This document shows, piece by piece, positions 9,601 to 18,235 of a stretch of 64,000 bases of DNA. How positions within the stretch are numbered: the stretch's first letter is position 1; every line of letters begins with the position of its first letter. The notes under the pieces were generated by a model. That model did not search any database, was not told where the DNA came from, and was given only the letters and a program-made list of their open reading frames with translations. Source of the stretch: Methylomonas sp. LW13 (GTDB lineage Bacteria > Pseudomonadota > Gammaproteobacteria > Methylococcales > Methylomonadaceae). A program made the translations under genes and the position numbers. The stretch lies in the NCBI RefSeq assembly GCF_016865255.1, contig NZ_CP033381.1, positions 372,001-436,000 of the forward strand, read 5' to 3'.

Positions 9601-10404
9601 AGCGGCCATATGATCCATCTCGGCTAATAGCGCTTTGATGTTATCGCTCAACTGCTTCATATTGGCCATAACACTGCTGTTATCGCCGGCTTTGAGTTGA
9701 ATAACGGTGGTCAAATCCCCTTGCGAGATTTTATAAGCCAAATCCGCAACAAAATCCGGTTCGCCACCCAATTGCCGTGTCAGGGTTCGGGCAATGAAAA
9801 AACCCAAGGTGCCGATAGCCAGTATCGTTAGCGCTGTAATAATGACGGAAATGGTAATGGCGCTGGACTGAATCGAAACTGCTTCGTTCGATGAGTTTTT
9901 ACCCAGACGCTGGTTATATTCGCTATGATTTTTGAACGCATCCAACAGCTTATCAACCACAGGCTGATTGCCCATCATCACAGTTCGGGCTTCGGCATTT
10001 TTATTCTGCCTGGATAAATCACGAATTTTGAGCCGTAATTTGTCGTATTCCGCCAAACTAGCTTTATCGTCCTGTAACAGTTTTTTGTCCTCATCATCGG
10101 TCAAAAGCTTTTCATAGTCGCTCAAAAGCTTATCGATATTCGCGCGTTTTTCGTCGATTTCTTGCTCGACGCCGGCCATGGCCGTATCGTCGGTTTCCGT
10201 TAAATGCTGCCAGACGTGCGCGCGGACTCCGGATATCTCCCCAACAATATCGTTAAGCAACAACACACTAGGCAAGGTATTGATAGTATTGAAGTTGGTG
10301 GCGGTATACACTTTGTCGATCTGCACATAGTTGAAGCCGGCCAGACCAGCCAAGCCCAACACAGCGGAACCGATTAATAACAACAAACGTTGTGTGACTG
10401 TCAT
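6601..10404 (-). CDS. methyl-accepting chemotaxis protein with six-unit HAMP-like array
   Basis: This is a 1,267-residue chemoreceptor. The start at ATG 10404 (MTVTQRLLLL) is chosen because GAGG lies nine bases upstream; an in-frame ATG at 10419 and a longer frame to 10503 lack an RBS. Order: TM1 (about 6-24), a four-helix-bundle-like periplasmic sensor (about 30-180), TM2 (about 184-206), a HAMP region, six 91-residue units that each contain two HAMP-like modules, a divergent last HAMP, and the cytoplasmic signalling hairpin with [20 protein letters not shown]. It ends in NQFERF, which resembles but does not match the W-containing CheR docking pentapeptide. It lies 9 bases before cheW. The array and the hairpin are nearly identical to those of the adjacent receptor. 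Confidence 0.93.
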   Translation of the reverse strand: MTVTQRLLLLIGSAVLGLAGLAGFNYVQIDKVYTATNFNTINTLPSVLLLNDIVGEISGVRAHVWQHLTETDDTAMAGVEQEIDEKRANIDKLLSDYEKLLTDDEDKKLLQDDKASLAEYDKLRLKIRDLSRQNKNAEARTVMMGNQPVVDKLLDAFKNHSEYNQRLGKNSSNEAVSIQSSAITISVIITALTILAIGTLGFFIARTLTRQLGGEPDFVADLAYKISQGDLTTVIQLKAGDNSSVMANMKQLSDNIKALLAEMDHMAAEHEKGDIDVVVDQQKFHGSFKTVAKGVNDMVNGHIAVKKMAIKCFMEFGKGNLEADVEKLPGKKRFINETIDLVRNNIKALVNDAAMLSQAAVEGRLSTRADATKHQGDFRKIVEGVNNTLDAVIGPLNVAAEYVDNISKGAIPAKITDTYNGDFNTIKNNLNNCIDAISSMVAEAAALEKAAIEGRLATRADASQYQGDYRKIVEGVNNTLDAVIGPLNVAAEYVDNISRGAIPAKITDTYNGDFNTIKNNLNNCIDAISSMVAEAAALEKAAIEGRLATRADASQYQGDYRKIVEGVNNTLDAVIGPLNVAADYVDNISKGAIPAKITDTYNGDFNVIKNNLNTCIDAVNALVADANMLSTAAVEGRLATRADATKHQGDFRKIVEGVNSTLDAVIGPLNVAAEYVDNISRGAIPAKITDHYNGDFNTIKNNLNNCIDAISSMVAEAVALEKAAIEGRLATRADASQYQGDYRKIVQGVNNTLDAVIGPLNVAAEYVDNIAKGAIPAKITDTYNGDFNVIKNNLNTCIDAVNALVADANMLSTAAVEGRLATRADATKHQGDFRKIVEGVNLTLNAVIGPLNVAADYVDNISKGHIPAKITDTYNGDFNTIKNNLNTCIDAVNTLVADANMLATAAVEGRLQTRADASKHQGDFRKIVEGVNDTLDGVILPLNEAVEVLALVEQGDLTRNVTGNYQGQLGEFKDTVNNTVAKLSQTIAEVISAADQLGNASEQISSTSQSLSQAASEQAGSVEITSASIEEMAASINQNADNAKVTDGMASKAATEASQGGEAVKQTVDAMREIAKKIGIIDDIAYQTNMLALNAAIEAARAGDHGKGFAVVAAEVRKLAERSQVAAQEIGELAENSVETAESAGKLLDEIVPSIARTSDLVQEIAAASQEQSAGVSQVNNAMNQMNQITQQNASASEQLAATAEEMTSQAEQLQSLMSFFRLDNGGRKATITAEVKSAKKAVKIKPVVQASANIDHDFDLNQFERF
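7693..9330 (-). repeat. in-frame array of six 273-bp units (poly-HAMP)
   Basis: Six head-to-tail units of exactly 273 bases (91 codons) fill 1,638 bases. A unit runs from AAxEGRLxTRADAS through GVNNTLDAVIGPLNVAA, GAIPAKITD and NGDFNTIKNN to the next copy. Two unit subtypes are mixed: one ending SSMVAEAAALEK and one ending ALVADANMLST. A seventh, degenerate copy follows toward the signalling domain. Confidence 0.93.
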
Positions 10405-10563
10405 TTTTTTAACCCTCATGCAATTTAAAATTTTGATTCGCTCACGCGCTCCGTAAGTACCGCATCCTCTAAAAGCGCGGACTTCAAGTCGCCACGCTGC
10501 CAACTTCCCTTTTAGTCGCCAGTAGATTATTAACCAGGCCTTTAAACTCCCTGATTCCGTGAT

Positions 10564-10615
10564 TCCCGCGTAAGCTGAAGTCCAGCGTGAAAACTGGGTT
10601 TGCGCTTACACGGGA
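10564..10615. repeat. imperfect inverted repeat between the two giant receptor genes
   Basis: The arms CCCGCGTAAGC (10565-10575) and GCTTACACGGG (10604-10614) pair with one mismatch, and an inner CCAG/CTGG extends the hairpin. No T-run follows on the minus strand, so it looks more like a small interspersed palindrome than an intrinsic terminator. It splits the 295-base gap between the two receptor genes. Confidence 0.45.
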
Positions 10616-10699
10616 GCGACGATATTTGAGGGCAGGGTTAATAAAAGTTGATACCAGCTTTTTCTAGCTCATAAAAACCAGCTTGAGATGGCTCCGATT

Positions 10700-13600
10700 T
10701 TATAAATGTGCTTGTTTTTTTAACGTCACAATGGCAACACTGACTTGGCTGGAGGCCAATGCAAACGCGCTGCCCGCATCTAACAAGGACTCGGCGGTTT
10801 CATATTGGCCACTATTAATCACCTCGGCCACTTTTCCGGCTTCGCGATGAAACTGCGCATGTTTATGCAGACAGTCCTGAAAACCCGACAAATGTTTGTA
10901 TTGCTTTTGACCGCCACCGTGCAACCATTTACCCAACTTGCAGCAATCGTCCCGGCCAATGGTGACGGCATCCATGTGCTCGTGTTGGCTGATACCCCGG
11001 CGCAGTTTCACCTTCCACTCGCTGTGCGCTTGAATGGCGGCATCCAAGTCAATGGCGTCATCCTCTGTGGTTTTCGCACTTGCCTGTTTCGCACTTTCTG
11101 AGCGACGCGATGTTGTTTGGGTTGCAGAGCGGCTAGCAGCATGTCCGGAAGAGGTGATTTTGAAAAAGCTCATCAAACTTTGTAGTTGTTCCGTTTGCCC
11201 CATCATTTCTTCCGCAGTAGCCGCCAACTGTTCGCTGGCGGATGCATTCTGCTGAGTAATCTGATTCATCTGGTTCATGGCATTGTTGACTTGGCTGACA
11301 CCGGCCGATTGCTCTTGCGACGCGGCGGCAATCTCTTGCACCAAGTCGGAGGTTCTGGCTATGCTGGGTACGATTTCATCCAGCAGCTTGCCCGCACTTT
11401 CCGCAGTCTCGACGCTGTTTTCCGCTAACTCGCCAATCTCCTGCGCCGCCACTTGGCTGCGCTCGGCCAGCTTGCGCACTTCTGCCGCCACCACCGCAAA
11501 GCCTTTGCCGTGATCGCCGGCGCGGGCCGCTTCGATGGCCGCGTTCAGGGCCAACATGTTGGTCTGATAGGCGATGTCGTCGATGATGCCGATTTTTTTG
11601 GCAATCTCGCGCATGGCATCAACGGTCTGTTTCACCGCTTCACCGCCTTGGCTGGCTTCGGTAGCCGCTTTGCTGGCCATGCCGTCGGTGACTTTGGCAT
11701 TGTCGGCATTCTGGTTGATGCTGGCCGCCATTTCCTCAATGCTGGCACTGGTGATCTCGACACTGCCTGCTTGTTCGCTGGCAGCTTGCGACAGCGATTG
11801 CGAAGTGGAACTGATCTGTTCGGAGGCATTACCCAGTTGATCCGCGGCGGAAATCACCTCGGCAATGGTTTGGGAGAGTTTGGCGACGGTGTTATTCACG
11901 GTGTCTTTAAATTCACCCAACTGGCCTTGGTAGTTACCGGTCACGTTGCGGGTTAGGTCGCCTTGTTCAACCAACGCCAGTACTTCGACCGCTTCATTGA
12001 GCGGCAAGATCACGCCATCCAGGGTGTCATTGACGCCTTCGACGATTTTGCGGAAGTCGCCTTGGTGTTTGCTGGCGTCGGCACGGGTTTGCAGGCGCCC
12101 CTCAACCGCAGCGGTGGCCAGCATATTGGCGTCGGCCACCAGCGTATTGACCGCATCGATACAGGTGTTGAGGTTGTTTTTAATGGTGTTGAAATCACCG
12201 TTGTAGGTGTCGGTGATTTTGGCGGGAATGTGGCCTTTGGAAATGTTATCGACATAGTCAGCCGCCACATTCAACGGGCCGATCACCGCATTCAGGGTTA
12301 GATTCACGCCCTCGACAATCTTACGGAAATCACCTTGGTGCTTAGTGGCATCCGCGCGGGTGGCCAAACGCCCTTCGACGGCAGCGGTCGATAACATATT
12401 GGCATCGGCCACCAAGGCGTTCACCGCATCAATACAGGTGTTCAGATTGTTTTTGATGACATTGAAATCGCCGTTGTAGGTGTCGGTGATTTTGGCGGGG
12501 ATCGCGCCTTTAGCGATGTTGTCCACGTACTCGGCCGCCACGTTCAAGGGTCCGATCACCGCATCCAGGGTGTTATTGACGCCTTGGACGATTTTCCGGT
12601 AGTCACCTTGGTATTGGCTGGCGTCGGCGCGGGTGGCTAAGCGGCCTTCGATAGCGGCTTTTTCCAAGGCCACCGCTTCGGCCACCATGCTGGAAATCGC
12701 ATCAATACAGTTGTTCAGGTTGTTTTTGATGGTGTTGAAGTCGCCGTTGTAGTGGTCGGTGATTTTCGCCGGAATCGCCCCGCGCGAGATGTTGTCCACG
12801 TACTCGGCGGCCACGTTCAAGGGCCCGATTACCGCATCGAGCGTGCTGTTGACCCCTTCGACGATTTTGCGGAAATCGCCTTGGTGTTTCGTGGCATCCG
12901 CGCGGGTCGCCAAGCGACCTTCGACGGCAGCGGTCGATAACATATTGGCATCGGCCACCAGGGCGTTCACCGCATCAATGCAGGTGTTCAGGTTGTTTTT
13001 GATGACATTGAAATCACCGTTGTAGGTGTCGGTGATTTTGGCGGGGATCGCGCCTTTAGAGATGTTGTCCACGTAGTCGGCCGCGACGTTCAAAGGTCCA
13101 ATCACGGCGTCCAGCGTGTTGTTGACGCCTTCGACAATCTTGCGGTAATCGCCTTGGTATTGGCTGGCGTCGGCGCGGGTGGCTAAGCGGCCTTCGATGG
13201 CGGCTTTTTCCAGCGCAGCGGCTTCGGCCACCATGCTGGAAATCGCATCGATACAGTTGTTCAGATTGTTTTTGATGGTGTTGAAATCGCCATTGTAGGT
13301 GTCGGTGATTTTCGCCGGAATCGCCCCGCGCGAGATGTTGTCGACGTACTCGGCAGCGACGTTCAAGGGCCCGATCACCGCGTCCAGGGTGTTGTTGACG
13401 CCTTGGACGATTTTCCGATAGTCGCCTTGGTATTGGCTGGCGTCGGCACGGGTAGCCAGACGGCCTTCAATCGCCGCTTTTTCCAGATTCGTGGCTTCGG
13501 CCACCATGTTGGAAATCGCGTCGATACAGTTGTTCAGATTGTTTTTGATGGTGTTGAAATCACCGTTGTAGGTGTCGGTGATTTTGGTGGGGATCGCGCC

Positions 13601-15637
13601 TTTAGAGATGTTGTCCACGTACTCGGCCGCGACGTTCAAAGGTCCGATCACCGCATCCAGGGTGTTGTTGACGCCTTCGACAATCTTGCGGTAATCGCCT
13701 TGGTATTGGCTGGCGTCGGCACGGGTGGCTAAGCGGCCTTCGATGGCGGCTTTTTCCAACGCAGCGGCTTCGGCCACCATGCTGCTGATCGCGTCGATAC
13801 AGTTGTTCAGGTTGTTTTTGATGTTGTTGAAATCGCCGTTGTAGGTGTCGGTGATTTTCGCCGGGATGGCGCCTTTAGAGATGTTATCGACGTACTCGGC
13901 GGCGACGTTCAAAGGGCCGATCACGGCTTCCAGCGTGTCGTTAACACCTACGACGATTTTTCGATAATCACCCTGGTGTTTAGTCGCATCTGCACGGGTG
14001 GACAGCTGTCCTTCTACAGCTGAGTGGGACAGCATGACGGCATCGGCAATCAAAGATTGCACGGAAAATACTGCGGCTTTGACACCCTCATTCAGTTGAT
14101 TGAATTCTAAGCCGTAGTTATGGCTATCGTTTTGCGGCATTTGGCCGCGCCCGAACAAGGTCATGGCATGAATCATGGCATTGACAGGGCGGAGCACCCC
14201 CATGACGATGTACCAACTCATCGCCAGGAAACCCAACAAGAACAAGGACACGACTATCATCGTAGTGTTGATAGTGCCGCCTAATCGCGCCAAACGGGCA
14301 TCCAAACCGGCATATAGCAACTTGCTAAATCCGCCTGCTAACGAGAAGTTTTGTTGGATAGCCTGCGTCAAGCTGTTGAAATAATCGCTGCCGGCAAGCT
14401 CAAGTTGCCCGCGTTGTAAAATTTCCGTTTCAGTCAAGGTCAGTGCTTGCTTGGCTAAGGCGGTGGCTTTTTGCAAATCCGTGCGGAGTGCGGGGTTCAT
14501 GCTGCCGATTTTGGGAATATTCTCGTCCATCATCGCTAGGGTTTCTTCAGCATTCGCGATTAATGCTCGCAGGTAAGCGGCTTCTGCAACAGTCACGGCT
14601 TTTCGCTGCAAAATCGGAGATCCCACGCCTCTGAGCATACCCAATTGTTCGGACAGCTCAGGAAATAAACTGATTGCCAACACTTGAGCGTAATAGGTAT
14701 CGGCTTCCGGATCCAATCCTAGTCCCGATGCATCAGCCACTTTGCGGTTAAAAGCGTGCAATTGACTAATGAATTCGCCATGCTTTGCAAGATTGGTTTG
14801 TGCATCAAATTTGCTAGCCGAAGCCGCCAGCTCTTGCCATTTTTCCCTGAGCGCTTGCCAGGCCAAAGTCAGCTTTAATTCTGCCAACCGTCCGTCCAAT
14901 GCGGAGATACCGGCGATTTGCTGATTGACTTCGTTGCGTTTCGCCTCCCGGCGGCTCGCTTCCTGTGTGTTGCCGGCGATTACCATCGCGTTCAAGCCAC
15001 GGTGCTCTACCACCAGTTGCATCAGTTTGATGGTCTCCGTAGAGTAATCGACACCTTGTTTTTCCTTTAATGCGAAATCCTTGTCTGCGATATTGTCATT
15101 TATCAAAAAGTAGGTTGGCACTGCGAACATAGCAATAGCCAGAACCACTAAGGCAACAAACTTTTGCCAGAGCTTAATTTTGCTAAATACGCTAGAAATC
15201 TTTCCCTCTTTAAAGGGGTTTTTAACGCGACCGGCTTTGATATCGGCATATAGCGCGGCCGCCGCATCAACTTCGCTGCGTGCTGGCTTGAAGCGGATAG
15301 ACCGGTAACCAATCATCTGGCCTTCGTTGTAAATTGGCGCGACATTGGCTTCCACCCAATAGAAATCGCCATTTTTGGAACGGTTTTTTACCAATCCGCG
15401 CCAAGTACAGCCGGACTCTATGGTTCGCCACATCCATTCATAGGCCTCTTCCGGCATATCCGGGTGGCGTACAATGTTGTGCGGCTGCCCCAGTAACTCC
15501 TGTTCAGTGAAGCCACTCAGCTTGATGAAAGCCGGGCTGACGCTGGTGATATAGCCACTCAAATCGGTGGTAGAGGTGAGAATGTCTTCTTCGGAAAAGT
15601 GTAATTCGACGTCAGTAACGGGTTGATTATTTCTCAT
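10700..15637 (-). CDS. PAS-containing chemoreceptor with seven-unit HAMP-like array and CZB domain
   Basis: This is a 1,645-residue receptor. The start is ATG 15637 (MRNNQPVTDV), just after cheA, with a GGAA-type RBS; a longer frame to 15724 would run into cheA. Order: cytoplasmic N-terminal PAS domain (about 10-125) with the Aer-like HNIVRHPDMP; TM1 (about 160-180); a helical periplasmic domain of about 280 residues containing VVEHRGLNAMVIAG, loosely like NIT sensors; TM2 (about 465-490); seven 91-residue HAMP-like units; the MCP signalling hairpin; and a C-terminal CZB zinc-binding domain with CCKLGKWLHGGG and HAQFH. CZB domains bind zinc and sense redox or oxidants in known receptors. PAS and CZB together suggest redox or energy sensing, which is inference. 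Confidence 0.92.
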   Translation of the reverse strand: MRNNQPVTDVELHFSEEDILTSTTDLSGYITSVSPAFIKLSGFTEQELLGQPHNIVRHPDMPEEAYEWMWRTIESGCTWRGLVKNRSKNGDFYWVEANVAPIYNEGQMIGYRSIRFKPARSEVDAAAALYADIKAGRVKNPFKEGKISSVFSKIKLWQKFVALVVLAIAMFAVPTYFLINDNIADKDFALKEKQGVDYSTETIKLMQLVVEHRGLNAMVIAGNTQEASRREAKRNEVNQQIAGISALDGRLAELKLTLAWQALREKWQELAASASKFDAQTNLAKHGEFISQLHAFNRKVADASGLGLDPEADTYYAQVLAISLFPELSEQLGMLRGVGSPILQRKAVTVAEAAYLRALIANAEETLAMMDENIPKIGSMNPALRTDLQKATALAKQALTLTETEILQRGQLELAGSDYFNSLTQAIQQNFSLAGGFSKLLYAGLDARLARLGGTINTTMIVVSLFLLGFLAMSWYIVMGVLRPVNAMIHAMTLFGRGQMPQNDSHNYGLEFNQLNEGVKAAVFSVQSLIADAVMLSHSAVEGQLSTRADATKHQGDYRKIVVGVNDTLEAVIGPLNVAAEYVDNISKGAIPAKITDTYNGDFNNIKNNLNNCIDAISSMVAEAAALEKAAIEGRLATRADASQYQGDYRKIVEGVNNTLDAVIGPLNVAAEYVDNISKGAIPTKITDTYNGDFNTIKNNLNNCIDAISNMVAEATNLEKAAIEGRLATRADASQYQGDYRKIVQGVNNTLDAVIGPLNVAAEYVDNISRGAIPAKITDTYNGDFNTIKNNLNNCIDAISSMVAEAAALEKAAIEGRLATRADASQYQGDYRKIVEGVNNTLDAVIGPLNVAADYVDNISKGAIPAKITDTYNGDFNVIKNNLNTCIDAVNALVADANMLSTAAVEGRLATRADATKHQGDFRKIVEGVNSTLDAVIGPLNVAAEYVDNISRGAIPAKITDHYNGDFNTIKNNLNNCIDAISSMVAEAVALEKAAIEGRLATRADASQYQGDYRKIVQGVNNTLDAVIGPLNVAAEYVDNIAKGAIPAKITDTYNGDFNVIKNNLNTCIDAVNALVADANMLSTAAVEGRLATRADATKHQGDFRKIVEGVNLTLNAVIGPLNVAADYVDNISKGHIPAKITDTYNGDFNTIKNNLNTCIDAVNTLVADANMLATAAVEGRLQTRADASKHQGDFRKIVEGVNDTLDGVILPLNEAVEVLALVEQGDLTRNVTGNYQGQLGEFKDTVNNTVAKLSQTIAEVISAADQLGNASEQISSTSQSLSQAASEQAGSVEITSASIEEMAASINQNADNAKVTDGMASKAATEASQGGEAVKQTVDAMREIAKKIGIIDDIAYQTNMLALNAAIEAARAGDHGKGFAVVAAEVRKLAERSQVAAQEIGELAENSVETAESAGKLLDEIVPSIARTSDLVQEIAAASQEQSAGVSQVNNAMNQMNQITQQNASASEQLAATAEEMMGQTEQLQSLMSFFKITSSGHAASRSATQTTSRRSESAKQASAKTTEDDAIDLDAAIQAHSEWKVKLRRGISQHEHMDAVTIGRDDCCKLGKWLHGGGQKQYKHLSGFQDCLHKHAQFHREAGKVAEVINSGQYETAESLLDAGSAFALASSQVSVAIVTLKKQAHL
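12113..14023 (-). repeat. in-frame array of seven 273-bp units (poly-HAMP)
   Basis: Seven units of 273 bases fill exactly 1,911 bases, in the same frame and of the same two subtypes as the array at 7693-9330. The five units nearest the signalling domain correspond one to one with five units of the other receptor at a constant offset of 4,420 bases. The two units nearest the membrane are more diverged (for example NISKGAIPTKITD and SNMVAEATNLEK). Confidence 0.93.
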
Positions 15638-15680
15638 GGCTATTTTCCATAGTATGTAATTGGCTTTTTTCCAATTGGGC

Positions 15681-17855
15681 TCAAGCCTGGGCCAAGTGCA
15701 TATTGCCCTGAAGCTTGTGTTCAAAGGCGCTCACCAAGACAGGTACATCCAAAATTAACGCCACTTCGCCACTGCCCAAGATCGTGGATCCTCCCAGCCC
15801 TTCCACATGTCCGAATAACTTGCCAAGCGGCTTGATCACTGTCTGAAACTCGCCGATTAAGCGATCAACGACTAGCCCCGTCTTGACACCCGCTGCATGC
15901 ACCACGACGACATTCGGTCTGCGCGGTTGATCTCCGCTGATGTTGAACAGATCGCGCAAGCGGATAAAAGGCAGCACTTCGCCGCGCAAATCCATGTAAT
16001 CCCTGTCAATCAAATCGCCGGACAACTCCAGACACTCGACAACCCGGTCAAGAGGAATCACGTATGACGATTTACCTACACCCACCAAAAACCCATCAAT
16101 GATGGCTAATGTCAGTGGTAAACGAATGCGGATAGTGGAACCTTGACCCGGCCTGCTTTCAACTTCGATGTCGCCGCGTAAATCGGTCACGTTCCGTTTG
16201 ACCACATCCATGCCGACACCGCGCCCGGACAGATTGGAGATTTGGCTGGCGGTTGAAAAGCCGGGTTCGAAAATCAAGCTGTAAATTTCATGGTCGCTTA
16301 GTTTGGCGTCGGCTTGCACCAAACCTTTTTCGATGGCTTTTGCCAAAATTCGATCACGATCCAGACCACCGCCATCATCGCTAACTTCTATGGCGATGCT
16401 GCCCGACTCGTGGTAGGCGTTTAATCTGAGCTCACCGCGACTGGGTTTGCCGCGCGCGGCGCGGACTTCGGCAGACTCGATACCGTGGTCCATGGCGTTG
16501 CGGACTAAGTGCATCAGCGGATCGCCGATTTTTTCGACAACCGATTTATCCACTTCGGTGTCGCCGCCGGTAATGACCAAGGCAATATCTTTGCCCAGTT
16601 CTTTGCCGACATCGCGCACCACTCGCTGGAAGCGGCTGAATGTGGCACCTATCGCCACCATCCGCAGTTGCAATGCACCGTCGCGCACTTCTTCGACCAA
16701 GCGCATCATTTCGCTGGTGGCTTCCAATAGCGCGGAATCGCTGGTCTGTAAGGCACGCAGATTGACACCCGCACCCGAAATAACCAGTTCGCCTATCACA
16801 TCGATTAGTTTGTCCAAGCGCTCGGCGTCTACCCGTATGGTTTGGTTTTCTCGGGCTTTGTTGTCTTTAATCTGCTGCTGCTTTTCCAGTGCCGCATTCA
16901 CCAACGGCTGCTGTACCACTTGTTGATCGACCAAGATTTCGCCAAGGCGGGTATTCGGTTGCGGGACTTGCGCCTGCTGCGCGTTGAGGCCTTCTTGTAG
17001 TTCACGTTGGGTAATGACCCCGCTTTTCAGCAACAGCTCGCCGAGTTGGGCATTGTCTTCGCCCAGCGAATTGATCAGTTCGACGTAGTAGGGGATTTTG
17101 TCTTCCAGCGGCAAAATGTGGATGTAACTGCCTTCGCGAACAAAATCGAACACGCTTTCGATAGCGGCTTTGTCTGCGTCGCTTTTTAGGACAATTTCAA
17201 AACCCAGATAACTGCTCTCGGGATCCATGCTTTCGGCATCCGGCATCGCATGACTGAAAGTAGTCAGCGACATAATCTCGCCTAGCGTTGCCAAATAGCG
17301 GATGAAAGACAAGGGATCCATACCGTCGCGTAGACAGTTTTCGCCGAATTGAATAAACAAATGCCAATTGCCGCTGTCGATTACGCCGCCACCGCTGGCT
17401 TCGAGCGGTTCGCTAGCTTGCTGCACAGTCGTCATCGCCTGCTTGGGCTCAGGCTTCAAGAAAGACTCCAAGCCATCTAGTAATTGTCGTTCGGCATTGG
17501 TCATCGCCGGGTTGGCGTTTACTTCACCGTCGGCCACCGCTTGAATCAGTTCAATCATATGGTCACAGCAAGGTAGCAGAATGGCGACCAGTTCCGGCGA
17601 AACGCTCAACTTTCCGTCGCGCAAGGTATCAAGCACGCTTTCCACCACGTGGGTGAAGGCAACGATATGATCCAGACCGAACAATCCCGCCGACCCCTTA
17701 ATGGTATGTGCGGCTCGGAAAATGGCGTTAATCCGTTCGGATGGATCTTGATCGTCTTCCAGCCCGAGTAAGCCGTCTTCCATGTCTTGCAACAACTCCA
17801 GACTTTCAATCACAAAAGTCTTCAGCGCATCACGCATTTGGTCATCAAAACTCAT
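15681..17855 (-). CDS. cheA: chemotaxis histidine kinase CheA
   Basis: CheA autophosphorylates and passes phosphate to CheY. The 724-residue protein has an N-terminal HPt domain with phosphorylatable His50 in FRAAHTIKGSAGLFG, an unusual middle segment (about 160-260, with LFIQFGENCLRDGMDPLSF) in place of a recognisable CheY-binding domain, a second linker with QLGELLLKSGVI repeats, then dimerisation and ATPase domains (LVRNAMDHGIE, DDGGGLD, GRGVGMDVV) and a CheW-like C-terminal domain. ATG 17855 has AAGGAG eight bases upstream. The genes before and after it encode a STAS protein and the PAS-containing receptor. Confidence 0.95.
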   Translation of the reverse strand: MSFDDQMRDALKTFVIESLELLQDMEDGLLGLEDDQDPSERINAIFRAAHTIKGSAGLFGLDHIVAFTHVVESVLDTLRDGKLSVSPELVAILLPCCDHMIELIQAVADGEVNANPAMTNAERQLLDGLESFLKPEPKQAMTTVQQASEPLEASGGGVIDSGNWHLFIQFGENCLRDGMDPLSFIRYLATLGEIMSLTTFSHAMPDAESMDPESSYLGFEIVLKSDADKAAIESVFDFVREGSYIHILPLEDKIPYYVELINSLGEDNAQLGELLLKSGVITQRELQEGLNAQQAQVPQPNTRLGEILVDQQVVQQPLVNAALEKQQQIKDNKARENQTIRVDAERLDKLIDVIGELVISGAGVNLRALQTSDSALLEATSEMMRLVEEVRDGALQLRMVAIGATFSRFQRVVRDVGKELGKDIALVITGGDTEVDKSVVEKIGDPLMHLVRNAMDHGIESAEVRAARGKPSRGELRLNAYHESGSIAIEVSDDGGGLDRDRILAKAIEKGLVQADAKLSDHEIYSLIFEPGFSTASQISNLSGRGVGMDVVKRNVTDLRGDIEVESRPGQGSTIRIRLPLTLAIIDGFLVGVGKSSYVIPLDRVVECLELSGDLIDRDYMDLRGEVLPFIRLRDLFNISGDQPRRPNVVVVHAAGVKTGLVVDRLIGEFQTVIKPLGKLFGHVEGLGGSTILGSGEVALILDVPVLVSAFEHKLQGNMHLAQA

Positions 17856-17867
17856 TTCGCATACTCC

Positions 17868-18155
17868 TTAGTTTTGGGTCAGCACGACCTGATCGCCAAA
17901 AGTGCCCGTCAGATTTGCCAGTTCCAGCACATCCAACACGGCTTTGCTGTGCATCACGAAACGCAAGCTCTTACCCAAATGCGCGGCTTCGCGTTTAATT
18001 AGAATCAACAACTGTAGGCCGGCAGTATCGATTTCGGTGACGTTGGCAAGATTGATCTCCAAATCATCCCCAGCCGTTAGAAACATCAGCAGATTGGATT
18101 TCTGATCTGCCGCGTTGTAGATGGTTAATTCGTCTTTAATGGTTAGGCTGGGCAT
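17868..18155 (-). CDS. STAS-domain protein (anti-sigma-factor antagonist type)
   Basis: This 95-residue single STAS domain resembles SpoIIAA-like antagonists and the C-terminal part of lipid transporters. The core motif is EIDTAGLQLLILIKREA (about 55-71); the residue before AGLQ is Thr, where phosphorylated Ser or Thr is found in SpoIIAA relatives. It lies 12 bases upstream of cheA in the chemotaxis operon. STAS proteins recur in such operons in other proteobacteria, but their function there is not settled; switching or partner binding is a guess. Confidence 0.88.
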   Translation of the reverse strand: MPSLTIKDELTIYNAADQKSNLLMFLTAGDDLEINLANVTEIDTAGLQLLILIKREAAHLGKSLRFVMHSKAVLDVLELANLTGTFGDQVVLTQN

Positions 18156-18235
18156 GGACGATCTCGCTAGACATAGACAGAGGTACTTATATGAATCGGC
18201 GGAAACGGGATTAACGACCGCTGTTCATACTCCGA

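Noticed and set aside
7693-14023. Possible CRISPR-like repeat array
   Set aside because: Units are 273 bp, coding and in frame, with no spacers or cas genes.
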